Positions 15,837-24,467 of a DNA stretch of 42,508 bases are shown piece after piece. The notes under the pieces are model-generated. The model was not told the DNA's origin and did no database searches. It saw only the letters and a program-made list of their open reading frames with translations. Made by a program: the position numbers and the translations under genes. Source of the stretch: Methanoculleus chikugoensis (GTDB lineage Archaea; Halobacteriota; Methanomicrobia; Methanomicrobiales; Methanoculleaceae); assembly GCF_900095385.1 (NCBI RefSeq), contig NZ_FMID01000045.1, positions 1 to 42,508 on the forward strand. Direction: 5' to 3'. The stretch's first letter is position 1, and every line of letters begins with the position of its first letter.

Positions 15837-16379
15837 GTGAAGAGAGTCTACCTCGCCTTTTTAGTCCCGATTCTGGTGTTCGGTGCCGGGTGCAGCGCCC
15901 CTGCCGGAACGGAGACCGCAGAAGAGAATATGATCCGCGCGGATCTTGCGGGCTTCGCCCGGGAGGCCGCCGCCTACGCAGAGACCGCCGGAGAAGACAC
16001 AGCACTTGCCGAGTTCAACGACGAAGCGGGCAGGTTCACAGAGGGAGCCCTCTACGTCTACGCTTACGACTATAACGGGACGCTCCTCGCCCACCCCCAC
16101 TTGCAGGACTCGATCGGGACGAGCCTGATCGAGCGGCAGGACCCGTACGCGATGAAGAACATCCGGGCGCTCTGTGATACTGCAGAGCCGGGAGGAGGAT
16201 TCATCGTCTTCATCCGGCCGAACCCCGCCCAGGAGAACCATGACGAGCTCAAGATCGGCTACGTCGTCGACGACACCTGGTGGGTCGGGGGTCGACCTCT
16301 CGGAGATCACCGGGGAGAGTGGATCGCTCCCCTCCCCGGCACCCTGAAAGTCCGTTCTAACGGTCGAAACCGCCTGTAA
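15837..16379 (+). CDS. Secreted lipoprotein with Cache-type sensor domain
   Basis: About 180 residues starting at a GTG. The N-terminus VKRVYLAFLVPILVFGAGCSAP is a lipoprotein signal peptide with lipobox GAGC. The mature part has an all-helical lead (EENMIRADLAGFAREAAAYAETAG) and then a single-Cache-like beta sheet with YVYAYDYNGTLLAHPH, IGTSLIERQDPYAMKNIRALCDTAEPGGGFIVFI and IGYVVDDTWWVGGRP. Cache domains bind small molecules outside the cell; without an attached kinase or methyl-accepting domain it may be a free-standing binding protein. The GGGAG just before the GTG is too close to be a good ribosome-binding site, so the start is not certain; the frame is open far upstream, but no other start fits a signal peptide. 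Confidence 0.72.
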   Translation: MKRVYLAFLVPILVFGAGCSAPAGTETAEENMIRADLAGFAREAAAYAETAGEDTALAEFNDEAGRFTEGALYVYAYDYNGTLLAHPHLQDSIGTSLIERQDPYAMKNIRALCDTAEPGGGFIVFIRPNPAQENHDELKIGYVVDDTWWVGGRPLGDHRGEWIAPLPGTLKVRSNGRNRL

Positions 16380-16384
16380 AAAGG

Positions 16385-16678
16385 TCAGGGGGCCTGACCG
16401 GCCCCCACCTCCTCGCTATCCCATACGAGGGTGCTCTTCATCTCGGTCATGATCACCCTCGAACCCGGGGGAACCCGGATCGCGTCGCCGATGTCTTCAG
16501 GTGTTTGTGCCCAGACGACCTGGTGTTTGACATCCCCGTCGGGCAGCAGCACCACGACGCTGTAGGTGTTCATGCCCTCCTCGGGAGCGCCTTCCTCCTC
16601 TCCCGGGGTGACGCGGTAGCAGGTAAACGTGACCGGTCCCGCTCCTTCCGCCATCATCTCTTCTGCTTCGCCTCTCAT
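16385..16678 (-). CDS. Hypothetical protein, 97 residues
   Basis: I do not recognise this protein. It is acidic, soluble and has a beta-strand-rich middle (GPVTFTCYRVTPGE, NTYSVVVLLPDGDVKHQVVWAQTPEDI, GSRVIMTEMKSTLVWD). Codon use and base composition match the neighbours, which supports it as a real gene. It is convergent with the Cache lipoprotein gene, with only a few bases between the two stops. Methionines at residues 8 and 9 are possible alternative starts. The gap to the next gene on its strand, glutamine synthetase, is about 170 bases, so it may be read separately or as the last gene of that unit. Confidence 0.6.
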   Translation of the reverse strand: MRGEAEEMMAEGAGPVTFTCYRVTPGEEEGAPEEGMNTYSVVVLLPDGDVKHQVVWAQTPEDIGDAIRVPPGSRVIMTEMKSTLVWDSEEVGAGQAP

Positions 16679-16845
16679 ACGCGTTCCTCATCACCCGGGT
16701 GAGCACCGGGAAACCCGCCCTCACGTCCGGGAGCCACCTCCTCTGGTGCCCTCCTGATAATAAGTTTGTCCCGTGCCGGGGCTCCGGGATGAGAGTGGCG
16801 GCCGGGTTAACGCCGCCGGTTGCCGAAAAAAGTATTCTTCTCTTC

Positions 16846-18351
16846 TCACGCGACGTGGATGTACCGGTCGACCAGTTCCCGGATCGCGTCGTTGTTGCCG
16901 TAGAGCCTCTCGCTCAGCCCCCGGTCGTCGAAGGCCTTCAGGGTAGAGATCCTGCTCTCGATCATCCCCGCCGGGAAGATCCCGTTCGACTCGAAGATCG
17001 CACGCTTCGCCTCGAGTGCCTCGGCAGACTCGACGCAGGAGGCGGGAAGCTGCTTGAACGTCGCGAGCCGCTCCCTGAACTCGGGGCGGAAGATGTTCCC
17101 GCTGACATAGAGTCTCTCGGCCGCCTCGAGCGCGCCGGGCATCTCGATCCCGCGGAGCGCCGCCACGATGAGCCCGGCGACGATCAGGTAAGGATCGGCC
17201 GATCCGTCGGCGACCCGGTACTCGAACGTCTGCTTTGAGGGGCGGTTCGGCCGATGACCGTTCTCGCCGGGGTTCGCGTCGCGGGTCATGCCGTCCGCAC
17301 CGACCCAGCCGAGAGGCACCCGGACGACGACCGAGCGGTTGCGGTCGCCCCAGCAGACCGTCGTCGGCGCCTCCTGGTGGGGGACGAGACGGAGGTAGGA
17401 GGTCGGGATGGTGTTCCCGAAGGCCGTCAGGGCGTCGGAGGCGTCGAGGATGCCGGCGATCATCTTCCGGGCGAGCGGGCTCAGTCTGCCCTCCTCGACC
17501 AGCACATTTCTGCCGTCCTTCTCGACGAGCATGTGGAAGTGCATTCCGCTCCCGGCCTTGCCGACGGTGATCTTCGGGGCGAAACTGATCTCGACGCCGT
17601 ACTGGTTGCCGAGCATCCGCAAGACCCACTTCGCGACGATCAACTGCTCGACCGCCTGCTCCACCGGCATCGGTAGGAACTCGATCTCGTGCTGCTCGTA
17701 GTAAGTGTCGTCGTTGTAGAAGCATCCCACCTCGGAGTGACCATACTTGATCCTGCCTCCGGCGCGGGCGATCAGCCGCATCGCCTCATCCCGGAGATCC
17801 GCGAACTTGACGAAGGGTTCGGCCGAGTGGTAGCCCTTCTGGTCGCGGCCGGGGTAGAGGTCGTCCCGTGGGCTGACGACGTAGTACTCGAGTTCTCCAA
17901 GGGTCTTGAAGGTGTATCCGGTCCGGCGGGTGAACTCCTCGTCCGCCTTTCGGAGCACGTATTCGGGCGCGCTCTCAAGCGGTTTCCCGTCGCTGTCGTA
18001 GAACGAGCAGAGGAACTCGAGTGTCGGCACCTCGGCGAACGGGCTCACGAACGCCGTGCGATACCGGGGGATGACATAGAGATCGCTGCTCCCCGCCTCG
18101 ATGAACGAGAAGAGGTTGCTGCCGTCGACGCGTTCGCCGTCCGAGAGGATGGTATCGAGGTGCTCCTTTGAAGAGATGACAAAATTGAGAGTCTTGAGTT
18201 TGCCGTCCTCGGCGGCGTAACGGAAGTTGATCATCTCAATCCCGTTCGTCTCGCAAAACCGCATTATGTCCTCTTTCGTAAAATTCGCCGGATCCTTCTT
18301 GAGAAAACGTACCAGCTCGTTGGGGTTCATCAGGATCTCAGAATCATTCAT
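16846..18351 (-). CDS. glnA: Glutamine synthetase
   Basis: A 501-residue glutamine synthetase, which joins ammonia to glutamate using ATP. The N-terminal beta-grasp domain is followed by the catalytic domain with VGKAGSGMHFHMLV (the His/Met segment near the ATP and ammonium site), SYLRLVPHQEAPTTVCWGDRNRSVVVRVP (glutamate binding) and FEYRVADGSADPYLIVAGLIVAALRGIE. The start at 18351 (MNDSEILMNPNELVRFLKK) is favoured by a TATA box about 29 bases upstream; the longer frame to 18501 lies in promoter DNA. It is slightly longer than typical class I-alpha enzymes, and I see no clear adenylylation loop. No nitrogen-regulatory neighbours such as amtB or glnK are adjacent, so it may be a second or divergent paralogue in this genome. 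Confidence 0.88.
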   Translation of the reverse strand: MNDSEILMNPNELVRFLKKDPANFTKEDIMRFCETNGIEMINFRYAAEDGKLKTLNFVISSKEHLDTILSDGERVDGSNLFSFIEAGSSDLYVIPRYRTAFVSPFAEVPTLEFLCSFYDSDGKPLESAPEYVLRKADEEFTRRTGYTFKTLGELEYYVVSPRDDLYPGRDQKGYHSAEPFVKFADLRDEAMRLIARAGGRIKYGHSEVGCFYNDDTYYEQHEIEFLPMPVEQAVEQLIVAKWVLRMLGNQYGVEISFAPKITVGKAGSGMHFHMLVEKDGRNVLVEEGRLSPLARKMIAGILDASDALTAFGNTIPTSYLRLVPHQEAPTTVCWGDRNRSVVVRVPLGWVGADGMTRDANPGENGHRPNRPSKQTFEYRVADGSADPYLIVAGLIVAALRGIEMPGALEAAERLYVSGNIFRPEFRERLATFKQLPASCVESAEALEAKRAIFESNGIFPAGMIESRISTLKAFDDRGLSERLYGNNDAIRELVDRYIHVA

Positions 18352-18375
18352 ATTTTTTAAACGTTGGCTTTGACC

Positions 18376-18385
18376 GTATAAAAAT
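18376..18385 (-). promoter_or_regulatory. TATA box of the glutamine synthetase gene
   Basis: On the minus strand ATTTTTATAC is centred about 29 bases before the ATG at 18351. Transcription would start within a few bases of the start codon, and no ribosome-binding site is visible, so the message is probably leaderless. Confidence 0.55.
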
Positions 18386-18549
18386 GAGTCTTCGCCTCTC
18401 CGCATCCGGTTCGGCGAGGACACCGTGCATCCGGATATACGCTGGATAAAGAGCCGGATCGAGGATGACAGCAGCCTCGCAGGGGTTGAAAACAGCAGCA
18501 CAATCAGCTCACACCACCCGCGCGACGGATAACGGCTCCGTTCCGATCG

Positions 18550-19551
18550 CTAGCCCGCTCCGTCCAGCCTTCCTGAGAGATCCCACACCACCCGCGGGGC
18601 CTCCGGAATGGCGTTGCCGGCACCCTCTCCCCGGAACCCCGCCACCTCCGCGAGCACCGCAAGACCGAGCCGGGCGTTCCTCTTCGCGTAGTCAAACGAT
18701 ACCCGGTCGACGGTGTCGTCCGGGGTATGGGCCGGGCCGTGCCCCTCGCAGTGGGTTGTCACGGCCGGGTAACCCCGGTCACGGAAGGATACGTGATCCG
18801 AGGTGCAGGAATGGACGTTCTCGGTCAGGGTGAAGTTCGTGGAGTAGAGGGTGTTATAGTCCGCCATGAGTGCCGCGATATCCTCGGAACGCTCGTCGTA
18901 GGCGATATCGAGCACGGAGCGGTCAAGGGGATCGTAGCAGGACGAGTCGTAGTTGAGATAGAGCACGATCGGGGACGCCGCACCGGCGGCGTACTCGATG
19001 CTGCCGAGACGGCCGACCTCTTCTCCGTTCCAGAACGCGAACTGCACCGTCCGGTCGAACGAGTGCCCGCTCATAATCCGGGCGAGTTCCAGGACGATCG
19101 CGACGCCGCAACCGTTGTCGGTGGCCCCGGGCGCGCGGGCGGGGTCGAACGACTTGCTGTCGTAGTGCGCCCCCACCACCACGACTTCGTCGGAGGCGTC
19201 GCCCCCGGGGAGCGTGGCGACGATGGTATTGTGTTCGCCGTCTCCGGACTCCACCTCGAGCCCGGGGATGGCCGCAAGCCTCGCGGAGAGGTACTCACCC
19301 GCCTCCCGGTTTCCCTCGGTACCGTATACCCGGGTCGAGAAGTTCTGCAGGTCGTAGGTCGTGTTCCGGAGTTCGGATTCGTCGACCTCTGCGAGCATCG
19401 CGGCGATCCCCGGGTCGTACTCTCCCCCGGGCATCCCGGTGGCGGCTGCAAGGTGAACTGCCATGCCGGTGAGGAGGAGAACGCAGAACGGTACCACGGG
19501 GAAGCGGGCATGCCGTCGGGTATGCTTTCCGTGCACTGAATCCAGTTCCAT
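18550..19551 (-). CDS. Secreted M28-family zinc aminopeptidase
   Basis: A 333-residue protein with a basic start and a hydrophobic signal segment (PVVPFCVLLLTGMAVHLAAA, residues about 19-38), so it should act outside the membrane. The metal-binding and catalytic residues of the M28 family are all visible in order: GAHYDS (His and nearby Asp), GATDNGCGVA (bridging Asp), WNGEEVGRLGS (the catalytic and metal-binding Glu pair), YDSSCYD (Asp region) and HTPDDT (second metal His). This fits a di-zinc aminopeptidase that trims peptides. A TATA-like box on the minus strand near 19593 would start transcription about 15 bases before the ATG. Alternative start: GTG in frame a few codons downstream. Confidence 0.9.
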   Translation of the reverse strand: MELDSVHGKHTRRHARFPVVPFCVLLLTGMAVHLAAATGMPGGEYDPGIAAMLAEVDESELRNTTYDLQNFSTRVYGTEGNREAGEYLSARLAAIPGLEVESGDGEHNTIVATLPGGDASDEVVVVGAHYDSKSFDPARAPGATDNGCGVAIVLELARIMSGHSFDRTVQFAFWNGEEVGRLGSIEYAAGAASPIVLYLNYDSSCYDPLDRSVLDIAYDERSEDIAALMADYNTLYSTNFTLTENVHSCTSDHVSFRDRGYPAVTTHCEGHGPAHTPDDTVDRVSFDYAKRNARLGLAVLAEVAGFRGEGAGNAIPEAPRVVWDLSGRLDGAG

Positions 19552-19589
19552 GCATGATCACGTAGAACATGCCGAAAGGAGAGCGAGAG

Positions 19590-19715
19590 ATATATACTTT
19601 CTCCCGGGTAGACGGGGAATTGCAATCGGAGAACAGGGTCACCCCAGACAGGAATTGCCGGAATACGCCCCGGATACCCTTCATGGGAGACGCGGTTTCC
19701 GGGGCCAGGTATATA
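19590..19715. promoter_or_regulatory. Divergent TATA boxes between the M28 and DUF61 genes
   Basis: TATATA at 19590-19596 read on the minus strand serves the peptidase gene, and GGTATATAT at 19708-19715 on the plus strand serves the DUF61 gene, giving it a leader of about 40 bases with AGGTG at 19763-19767 as ribosome-binding site. Both are assigned by position only. Confidence 0.45.
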
Positions 19716-19775
19716 TCGCATGGCAAAGAGAGGGTTTTCTCACAGACCCGGAGACGGATCGCGATAGGTGCATTC

Positions 19776-20207
19776 ATGCCCGACCGACCATCAGCAAGCG
19801 ACGAGTCGACCCTCTTACGATGGATGCGGCTTGAGATCGGCAGGATCAACGACGGGATCGTCTCGGAGCGAAAGCGCCTCTCCCGGCTCCTCGCGGAAGA
19901 GCACCCGTCGTCCGTCACGAAGGGCGGGAGCCGCTACGACTTTGACCGGGACGTCCTTCTTCACCTCGAGCGGGCACTCCCGGGCGAGTTGCAGAGACGG
20001 CTCCGGCTCCCGATCCTCTTCTACTTCGACTCGACGGTTCCGGACAGTTTCTTCCTCGCGGACGAGGCCGCGGTGCAGGCGCTCCAGCACCTCGGGGAGA
20101 TCAGTACCCTTAGGAGGATGCAGGGCGGGAGGCTCTGGATCGCAAAACCCCTCGTCTACGCCGTCATGAACCGGTACCCGACGGTCATGCAGGTTGTGAT
20201 GGGGTAG
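19776..20207 (+). CDS. UPF0216 / DUF61 family protein
   Basis: A 143-residue archaeal protein of the DUF61 (UPF0216) family. Family features are the N-terminal helix WMRLEIGRINDGIVSERKRLSRLL, the conserved YDFDRDVLLHLERALP and the RLRLPILFY segment. The start at 19776 is preferred to the far upstream ATG at 19569, because AGGTG precedes it and the family begins at this point; the 69 extra codons would include non-conserved sequence that spans the TATA box. Its end overlaps the convergent small membrane protein gene by 23 bases. Function is unknown in the whole family; it is restricted to archaea, which supports the archaeal origin of this DNA. Confidence 0.85.
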   Translation: MPDRPSASDESTLLRWMRLEIGRINDGIVSERKRLSRLLAEEHPSSVTKGGSRYDFDRDVLLHLERALPGELQRRLRLPILFYFDSTVPDSFFLADEAAVQALQHLGEISTLRRMQGGRLWIAKPLVYAVMNRYPTVMQVVMG

Positions 20208-20451
20208 GGGAACCGTCCCCCACGGAAAAGAGGATGAACGTCTCCCCGGCACCCGACAGGATACCCGCTGCCTGGTGGCCGACGATCGGATACGCGGCCG
20301 CTGAGACGCCCGGCGGCAGATCACCGGCATACCGGGCCTCGGTGATCGGCGGGACCCCGGGAGACGACCGATCCTGTGTTCCAACGACGATACAGGCTAT
20401 CAACCCGCCGACAACCAGTGCCTGAATGACGACGGTCAATATTGTGGCCAT
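20185..20451 (-). CDS. Small single-pass membrane protein, hypothetical
   Basis: An 88-residue protein with one N-terminal hydrophobic segment (ILTVVIQALVVGGLIACIVVG) followed by a polar part containing VSAAAYPIVGHQAAGILSGAGETFILFSVGDG, which would lie outside if the N-terminus is inside. I do not recognise a family. Support comes from the sensible membrane segment, the base composition, and an AT-rich TATA-like ATTTAAATA near 20500 on the minus strand. There is no clear ribosome-binding site. It is convergent with, and overlaps by 23 bases, the DUF61 gene. Confidence 0.55.
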   Translation of the reverse strand: MATILTVVIQALVVGGLIACIVVGTQDRSSPGVPPITEARYAGDLPPGVSAAAYPIVGHQAAGILSGAGETFILFSVGDGSPTPSQPA

Positions 20452-20615
20452 CTGTTGCTGGGAGATTCTATCACCCCGCGTGCCGGAAGTGGGGATTCTA
20501 TTTAAATCTTGGTATTTTTATGGCACCAGATAGTATATATTGCTAAATATATGTTGTATGGTAGCGAAGGAGCGGCAACCGGGCATTCGGTGACCCGGGC
20601 GGTACACGCACGGTG

Positions 20616-21215
20616 TCAGCCGGAACGGCCCGGAGACTTGCCGGAATCGCCCTTCTTCGCGACCGTCCTCCGGAACCGATCGAACACCGGGCGGGTGACC
20701 TCGTCCATCTGCCGGTCGAAGTAGTCCACCCATTCCGCGACGAGGGCAAGCTGCTCCTGCTGCGCGGAGAGGCGGCCTTCAAGGTCGTCGACGGCCTTCC
20801 GGAACCGCTCGCCCTCCTCGGCCCTCAGTTCGCGCTCCTGCTCGAGTTCCTCGACCAGACGGGCGATCCGCCGCTCCTGCCGGGCCAGCGTATCCCGCAT
20901 CACCCCGAACTCGATCACCACCTCGGACGGGAGCGGGGCGGCTGTCCGGCCGATCTCTTCCGCGGGTTCTTCAGGTGGGGCCCGATCTTTTCCCGATCTA
21001 ACCTCGTCGGCTATCTCCTCAGGCGAAAGCCCTCGCCCGGAGAGGTCCGCGAGTTCCCGGACGATCGCCACAGCCTTCTGCGGGAAGAGCCGGGCCCGCC
21101 CGATCGTCCGATAGGTAAAAAGGCTGTCGTAGGTCCGGATGAGCGCCCGGACATCCTGCTCCGAAATCCCGGTGAGGTGCGCGATATCACCGATCTTCAG
21201 TTCCTTCTCGTGCAT
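20616..21215 (-). CDS. MerR-like DNA-binding protein with long coiled coil
   Basis: About 199 residues. The N-terminal 70 residues are a MerR-type helix-turn-helix: LKIGDIAHLTGISEQDVRALIRTYDSLFTYRTIGRARLFPQKAVAIVREL, with the HTH around GDIAHLTGISEQDVR and the wing near IGRARLF. After a proline-rich linker, residues about 100-170 form a coiled coil rich in Glu, Arg and Leu (LARQERRIARLVEELEQERELRAEEGERF). Such proteins act as dimeric regulators or as chromosome-associated factors. The start at 21215 is supported by GGAGG about 10 bases upstream. No metal- or drug-binding cysteines are seen in the C-terminal part. It is divergent from the YgjP-type gene, so both may share a control region (21216-21337). 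Confidence 0.75.
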   Translation of the reverse strand: MHEKELKIGDIAHLTGISEQDVRALIRTYDSLFTYRTIGRARLFPQKAVAIVRELADLSGRGLSPEEIADEVRSGKDRAPPEEPAEEIGRTAAPLPSEVVIEFGVMRDTLARQERRIARLVEELEQERELRAEEGERFRKAVDDLEGRLSAQQEQLALVAEWVDYFDRQMDEVTRPVFDRFRRTVAKKGDSGKSPGRSG

Positions 21216-21337
21216 GCTGCCATCCTCCGCGCCCGCCTGCATCCCGGGACGGGAGCCCTACGTAATTCTTTGTCGTCATCAGGTATAGGTACATGCCGGA
21301 TCACGTTTTTTCCCGCCGGCGCCCCAGTACTGGTATC

Positions 21338-22021
21338 ATGAACCGGGGAGAGAGGGAGAGCGGCGCGGGCAGAGCGACCATTGTTCTGAAGGCGGTACGA
21401 TCCGCCCACCTCCAGGTGCGGCCGGACGGAACCCTGCGCGTGGTCGCCCCCCCGTCGTTCGACGTCGAGGGGTTCCTGCAGCGCAACGCGGCCTGGATAG
21501 AGAAGCGGCGGCGGGAACTCGACCGGCTGGCCGCCGAAGGACGCGGGCGGGAAGACCTGCTCCTCCTGCACGGGCGGTTCTGCCGCGTGGTTCCGGGCGC
21601 GCGGTTCGCAGTCGACGAGGCCGCGGGAACCGTCGCCTCCCCGTCCGTTCCCGCTCTCCGGCGAGGACTCTCCCGGATGCTGAAGAAGGAGGTGCTCGAC
21701 CGGCTGGAGGCCTGCCCGGACCTTGCCGGCCGGCGGCAGGGGCGGATCGCAGTGAAGATGCAGAAGACGCGGTGGGGGAGCTGCTCGGCGCTCGGCAACG
21801 TAAACGTCAACCTGCGCGTCGTAGCCCTCCCGGCGACGCTACGGGAGTACGTCGTCGTCCACGAGGCCGCCCACCTCCGCGAGCAGAACCATTCGAAACG
21901 GTTCTGGCGTCTCGTCGGCGAGCATTACCCCGATTATCGGGCGGCGGAAGCCGAACTCCGTCGCTACTGGATCATCCTCGAGCGGAACAGGGTATGGGGG
22001 ACGCTCGGGGAGACGCGGTGA
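21338..22021 (+). CDS. YgjP/DUF45-type zinc metallopeptidase
   Basis: About 227 residues of the YgjP (DUF45, SprT-related) family. The hallmark segment KTRWGSCSALGNVNVNLRVVALP is followed by the zinc motif VVHEAAHLREQNHSKRFW (HExxH with a third His eight residues on) and ends with the usual tail. The N-terminal domain contains LQVRPDGTLRVVAPPSFDVEGFLQRNAAWIEKRRRE, also typical. An ATG at 21293 would add 15 residues that do not fit the family, so I prefer 21338, although neither has a good ribosome-binding site. In bacteria, YgjP-like proteins are associated with restriction-modification neighbourhoods and stress, but the substrate is unknown. Confidence 0.87.
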   Translation: MNRGERESGAGRATIVLKAVRSAHLQVRPDGTLRVVAPPSFDVEGFLQRNAAWIEKRRRELDRLAAEGRGREDLLLLHGRFCRVVPGARFAVDEAAGTVASPSVPALRRGLSRMLKKEVLDRLEACPDLAGRRQGRIAVKMQKTRWGSCSALGNVNVNLRVVALPATLREYVVVHEAAHLREQNHSKRFWRLVGEHYPDYRAAEAELRRYWIILERNRVWGTLGETR

Positions 22022-22028
22022 AAAGGTC

Positions 22029-23585
22029 TCAGGAGTACTTCCGCCAGAACGTGGAGAGTCTCCTCGACTCGCCCCATCGTTCGTCGAGCTGGTCGATGAT
22101 CCCGTTGATCCGCTGCACCTGCAACCGGATCTTCTCCCTCGTCTCGATATCGTCGAGCAGTTCGGCACGCCCCATGATCGCCTGGAGCGGGTTCCTTATA
22201 TGATCGGCCAGCAGGGCGAACTGTTCCATGTTCCGCTCGATCTGAGCGTAGGCTTTTGATTTCAGGTCTTCTACCTCTCTCTGGGCGGTGACGTCTCTCG
22301 CGACGGTGACGACCCTCGCGACCTCGCCGTGATCGAAGATCGGGATCCGCATCTCCCGCAGAACCATGGCCCGGTCGCCCGACCTGATAGACCGCTCCGA
22401 CGTCAGCGGCCGGCCGGTCCGGATGACCCGGTCGTAGAGCTGCCGCGTCGCGGGGGGGAAGAACGGCACGACGGTGAAGAGATCCTTCCCGACGACGTCT
22501 GTTTCAAGTCCGAGGTCTTCGCACCAGGTGATGAAAGCGTCGTTTGCGAGAAGAACGGTGAGCTGGGTATCGACGACGGTAACGGTGTCGGTGATGGCGT
22601 CGAGGACGATCTGGTAGAGGCCCTCCGACTCCCGGAAGATATACTCGGACTGCTTCCGGTCGAGCGTTCCCGCGATGATATGGACGGCTGCAGAAAGAAG
22701 CGCCACATCCTCGTCCGAAAAACAGGCACCGTCGGCATCCAGGTCATACCCGACGAAGCCGACGACCGCTCCGTTCAGCCGCAGAGGGATCATCAGGGCC
22801 GCCGTAGCGCCGTGCCGCTCCAGGAGCTCGCGCTCTACCCTATCCGGCCGCCCGTCCACGGAGATCCCGTTCACGATCACGGTCTCGCCTTTGAGAACCC
22901 GGACGGCCCACCGGGGCGGATCGTCCTTGAGGAGGGTGCGCGACTCGCCCCGCAGCGGAACCTGCCCCGGGCGGCACCACTCGTGCGTCGCGCCGAGATG
23001 CGTCCTCGGATCGTTGAAGAGAGCGAGATAGACCCTGCAAGCCCCGCACGCGCGGCCGAGATCCTCGAACGAGTCGTCGATCGCCGGATCGATCGCCGCC
23101 GGGTCTATGAACCGGGCGGGCATCGCCGCGACGGCCCGCTCAAGGCTGCGGCAGTGGCCGGGTGCGTCTTCGGCCCCGCGTTTTGCGCCGGTTTCGATGC
23201 AGGAGAGGAGGAGCCAGACATCGGCGGTCCCGGGATCGCGGACGGTGCTGACCGATATCCGGGAGGAAAACGAGGAGGCGTCCCTCCGCCGGGCGGCAAC
23301 CGTCCCGGTCCACCGTCCGGAGGAGAGCACGCGGTCGATGCAGTCCCGCGCCTCTTCGGGGGAGAACCAGAGCCGGGTCACCGGTTTTCCAACCACCTCA
23401 GAGAGGTCGTACCCCCACATGGCGAGGAGCGAAGCGTTGGCAAAAGCGATGCACCCCTCCTGATCGACGATGCAGATCCCGGAGAGCGAGGTCTCGATCA
23501 CCCGTTGCAGCATCGCAGCGGTGATGCCGGGCGCCGTGTGGTGGGTCTCGCCGGCCTCCAGGCGACTCGTCGTATTCAAATCCAT
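22029..23585 (-). CDS. PAS-GAF-PAS sensor protein with HisKA-like end and no ATPase domain
   Basis: About 518 residues, starting at the Met of MDLNTTSRLEAG (the frame is open further up to 23648). Order of domains: PAS 1 (QRVIETSLSGICIVDQEGCIAFANASLLAMWGYDLSEVVGKP), a GAF domain (about residues 150-310, with ALMIPLRLNGAVVGFVGYDLDADGACFSDEDVALLSAAVHIIAG), PAS 2 (ITDTVTVVDTQLTVLLANDAFITWCEDLG) and a last 60 residues that resemble the dimerisation and phospho-acceptor part of a histidine kinase (FALLADHIRNPLQAIMGRAELLDD). The protein stops before any HATPase domain, so it cannot phosphorylate itself. I recall similar truncated sensors in Methanomicrobiales. No signal peptide or membrane segments are seen, so it is cytoplasmic. 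The gene ends close to the convergent YgjP-type gene. Confidence 0.85.
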   Translation of the reverse strand: MDLNTTSRLEAGETHHTAPGITAAMLQRVIETSLSGICIVDQEGCIAFANASLLAMWGYDLSEVVGKPVTRLWFSPEEARDCIDRVLSSGRWTGTVAARRRDASSFSSRISVSTVRDPGTADVWLLLSCIETGAKRGAEDAPGHCRSLERAVAAMPARFIDPAAIDPAIDDSFEDLGRACGACRVYLALFNDPRTHLGATHEWCRPGQVPLRGESRTLLKDDPPRWAVRVLKGETVIVNGISVDGRPDRVERELLERHGATAALMIPLRLNGAVVGFVGYDLDADGACFSDEDVALLSAAVHIIAGTLDRKQSEYIFRESEGLYQIVLDAITDTVTVVDTQLTVLLANDAFITWCEDLGLETDVVGKDLFTVVPFFPPATRQLYDRVIRTGRPLTSERSIRSGDRAMVLREMRIPIFDHGEVARVVTVARDVTAQREVEDLKSKAYAQIERNMEQFALLADHIRNPLQAIMGRAELLDDIETREKIRLQVQRINGIIDQLDERWGESRRLSTFWRKYS

Positions 23586-23745
23586 ACTCAGACCGTCCGG
23601 GGCGACCGACAAAAGCCGCCCTCTGGCCGTTCCGGGGGGTGGCGGCATGCGACCCCTCCGGATAGCCTGGATGATTAATCCCCGAGCCCGGTATTATATC
23701 TTTTCGTTTGCGCTGCGCTGGCTCCCACCCCATAACCCGCCGGGA

Positions 23746-24420
23746 TCAGGCGCCCGCTTCAGGCCTTCGCGAATAACTCCGGTAGGCCACGAGAAGGGCG
23801 ATGCCGATCAGGAGGAGGAGGGCAAGCGAGACCCAGAGCCCGGCTCCCGGTGGGATGAGGTGCACGACGTAGTCGATGCCGAGAGCGATGGCAAAACTGC
23901 CGATGATGCCGCCGGTGGTGATGCAGGCGAGGACCTCCGTCTTCGTCATCCCGAGCATCCTTCCGACGATAGAGCCGACGATGCTTCCCGAACCGTCAAA
24001 GGGGAGAGCCACGAAGGCGATGAGACCAACGAAGTAAAGCCGCTCAAGCCACGGCCGCCGGTCGAGGAAGGTCCGGCCTGCCGCCGTGAACCGGCTGACC
24101 CAGGGGCCGATGTAGGGGATGCGCAGGACCAGCGGAAAGTTCCAGGCCATAAAGAGCCCGCCGGCGAAGTCAAGGAACGCCAGGGTGAACGCGGCCAGCC
24201 ACCACGGAATCCCCCAGAGGATGCAGACCGGGATGATCGTCTCCCGGCCGAGCGGCGGGACGATGTAGGCGACCATCATCCCGAAGAGCAGAAACCACTG
24301 CTCCGCCGGGAGGAAGAACCATACGACGGCAAGAAAGAGCCCGCAGAGCAGGAACGGAACCGAGACCTTCAGCCCGCTTGTCGCATCGTCGTTATCGTCC
24401 CGGATACCGATCTGCCGCAT
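23746..24420 (-). CDS. COG2426-type membrane protein (putative small multidrug export family)
   Basis: A 224-residue integral membrane protein with about six hydrophobic segments, for example VPFLLCGLFLAVVWFF, EQWFLLFGMMVAYIVP, GIPWWLAAFTLAFLDFAGGLF, LYFVGLIAFVALPFDGSGS and LWVSLALLLLIGIALLVAY. Conserved features of the COG2426 family are GRETIIPVCILWGIP, DRRPWLERLYFVGLIAFVALPF and GSIVGSIVGRMLGM. The export label is historical, and the transported substrate is not known. It lies upstream of the sensor gene on the same strand with about 160 bases between them, and downstream of RibL. Confidence 0.8.
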   Translation of the reverse strand: MRQIGIRDDNDDATSGLKVSVPFLLCGLFLAVVWFFLPAEQWFLLFGMMVAYIVPPLGRETIIPVCILWGIPWWLAAFTLAFLDFAGGLFMAWNFPLVLRIPYIGPWVSRFTAAGRTFLDRRPWLERLYFVGLIAFVALPFDGSGSIVGSIVGRMLGMTKTEVLACITTGGIIGSFAIALGIDYVVHLIPPGAGLWVSLALLLLIGIALLVAYRSYSRRPEAGA

Positions 24421-24467
24421 GAATCGCCGTCACCTGAGGGTGGTTTCCCCGCGTTCCGGGGCTGGAG

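Noticed and set aside
16846-18501. Longer version of glutamine synthetase starting at 18501
   Set aside because: The additional 50 codons cover the TATA box and encode a non-conserved, basic stretch; the ATG at 18351 fits the family and the promoter.
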